A stretch of DNA of 64,000 nt, from positions 79,501 to 143,500 of the forward strand of contig MCFG01000059.1 of NCBI GenBank assembly GCA_002104895.1. The letters are read 5' to 3'. Positions 62,103-64,000 of this stretch are shown one piece after another. Numbering within the stretch: the first letter of the stretch is position 1; every line of letters begins with the position of its first letter. The notes below the pieces were generated by a model. That model was not told where the DNA came from, ran no database searches, and saw only the letters and a list, made by a program, of their open reading frames with translations. A program made the position numbers and the translations under genes. The stretch comes from Anaeromyces robustus. Lineage: Eukaryota > Neocallimastigomycota > Neocallimastigomycetes > Neocallimastigales > Neocallimastigaceae.

Positions 62103-62354
62103 TCAACGAATGAAATACCTATTTGAATCCGTGTCAGAATAAATTCTATGCTTTATCTTTTCGATGTCGACATCCTTGAAGCAACCCAGAGTGTTCTTAC
62201 TGTTATTATGCCAACTGAAGAAAATCCGAAAAGATATATTTACAATTGACATAATAATAGTAATAAAATATGGTAGACTTACAATAATCGGAACAGGAGA
62301 CTCTAATGAATCTTTGATAAAATAGTTTATACCACTATCTCTGCTCCATATCAA
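62103..62354 (-). CDS. Small orphan open frame, possibly a gene remnant
   Basis: An 83-codon minus-strand frame (MIWSRDSGINYF... ending TDSNRYFIR) in a 370-nt island with clearly more G/C than its surroundings. It has a hydrophobic middle and a charged end. A good donor (GTAAGT) and acceptor (TTCTTCAG) lie inside it, at about 62283 and 62214, but removing that segment breaks the frame. It may therefore be an unspliced small gene, a decayed exon set or a non-coding RNA. I recognise no family. Confidence 0.3.
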   Translation of the reverse strand: MIWSRDSGINYFIKDSLESPVPIIVSLPYFITIIMSIVNISFRIFFSWHNNSKNTLGCFKDVDIEKIKHRIYSDTDSNRYFIR

Positions 62355-62826
62355 TATTATTGTATAATTATAATTATAATTTTCACAATAATAAAATAAA
62401 ATAAATAAATAAATATTAAATATATAATATAAATTGAAACAAAATTAAAACAATAAATTACATTTATATAAATCAACAATTAATAAAGAAACTGACGATT
62501 TTATATAATTTTTTTGTATTTAGATTAACTTTTTTATTTATTAAAAAAAAAATCTATTTTTTTTTTTTTTTTTTTTTTTTTTAATAAAAAGGTTAATTAT
62601 TTAATTTTTTTTATATATATAATTTATATATTATTAATTGCAAATTTTTACAAATATATTTTATTTTTTATTTTATTTTATTTTTTTTTTTTTTTTTTCT
62701 TAAACTTGATGTTTTAAAATAATAATTAAAATTAATTAATTCATATTTCTATTAAAAGGTTAGAATGAAATGAGTAGATAAACTTTTTTTTTTTTAATTT
62801 TTACAATTTAATAAATCAAAAATCAT
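62355..62826. other. Intergenic spacer
   Basis: A/T-rich spacer with T runs at 62559-62582 and 62680-62698. It lies 3' of the Rab gene; no gene is seen. Confidence 0.75.

Positions 62827-64000
<1,174 letters not shown>

Overview
The window is nuclear DNA from what is most likely an anaerobic gut fungus (Neocallimastigomycota). The evidence is mixed. Base composition is extremely A+T rich, and spacers are almost pure A/T with long AAT, AAAT and ATTT microsatellites. Genes carry many short GT..AG introns and poly-Asn runs. An axonemal dynein shows that the organism makes flagellated cells (zoospores). There is also a GH5 protein closely resembling anaerobic-fungal endoglucanases, a scaffoldin-like cysteine/GYY-repeat surface protein, and a CBM18-GH18 chitinase. 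I found no transposon, virus copy, tRNA, rRNA or CRISPR array that I could support.

Layout, left to right. Plus strand: a small SEP/UBX-type protein (98-1094), then an inner-arm axonemal dynein heavy chain (1580-16105). The dynein's 23 exons all close in frame to a 4083-residue DNAH7-class product. Minus strand: a divergent heterotrimeric G-alpha (17289-19466, 10 exons), a half-size ABCA transporter (21244-25386, 6 exons including one of 10 nt), a WD40 protein (26278-28851, 11 exons), a 148-residue orphan (29147-29854), an ankyrin-repeat protein (30481-33159) and a GH5 protein with a long Asn tract (34232-36115). Plus strand: casein kinase 2 beta subunit (37162-39515), CBM18-GH18 chitinase (42151-43981) and a Thr/Gly-rich secreted CBM18-like protein (45861-47221). 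Minus strand: a 1356-residue multi-pass membrane class 3 lipase in one exon (48524-52594). Plus strand: a secreted alpha/beta-hydrolase (54099-55388) and a scaffoldin-like repeat protein (57001-61202). Minus strand: a small orphan ORF (62103-62354) and a Rab8/Sec4-type GTPase that runs off the right edge (62827 to beyond 64000).

Functionally the window mixes flagellar and housekeeping genes (dynein, UBX protein, CK2 beta, Rab8) with signalling (G-alpha, WD40, ankyrin), lipid or membrane work (ABCA, lipase) and secreted carbohydrate-active or cell-wall proteins (GH5, GH18, CBM18 protein, esterase, scaffoldin-like). Exon joins were made by hand using GT/AG borders and reading-frame continuity. 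For most genes every join keeps the frame, which is good internal support, but no transcript data were available.

The most interesting observations are these. The GH5 protein has lost its acid/base Glu and two His positions while keeping the nucleophile, so it looks like a pseudoenzyme. It carries no dockerin; instead a new-looking pair of 45-residue repeats flanks the Asn tract. The G-alpha has Ser in place of the catalytic Gln. A long CK2-beta intron contains an in-frame alternative last exon. The ABCA gene has a 10-nt microexon, and P-loop codons are split by introns in three unrelated nucleotide-binding genes.
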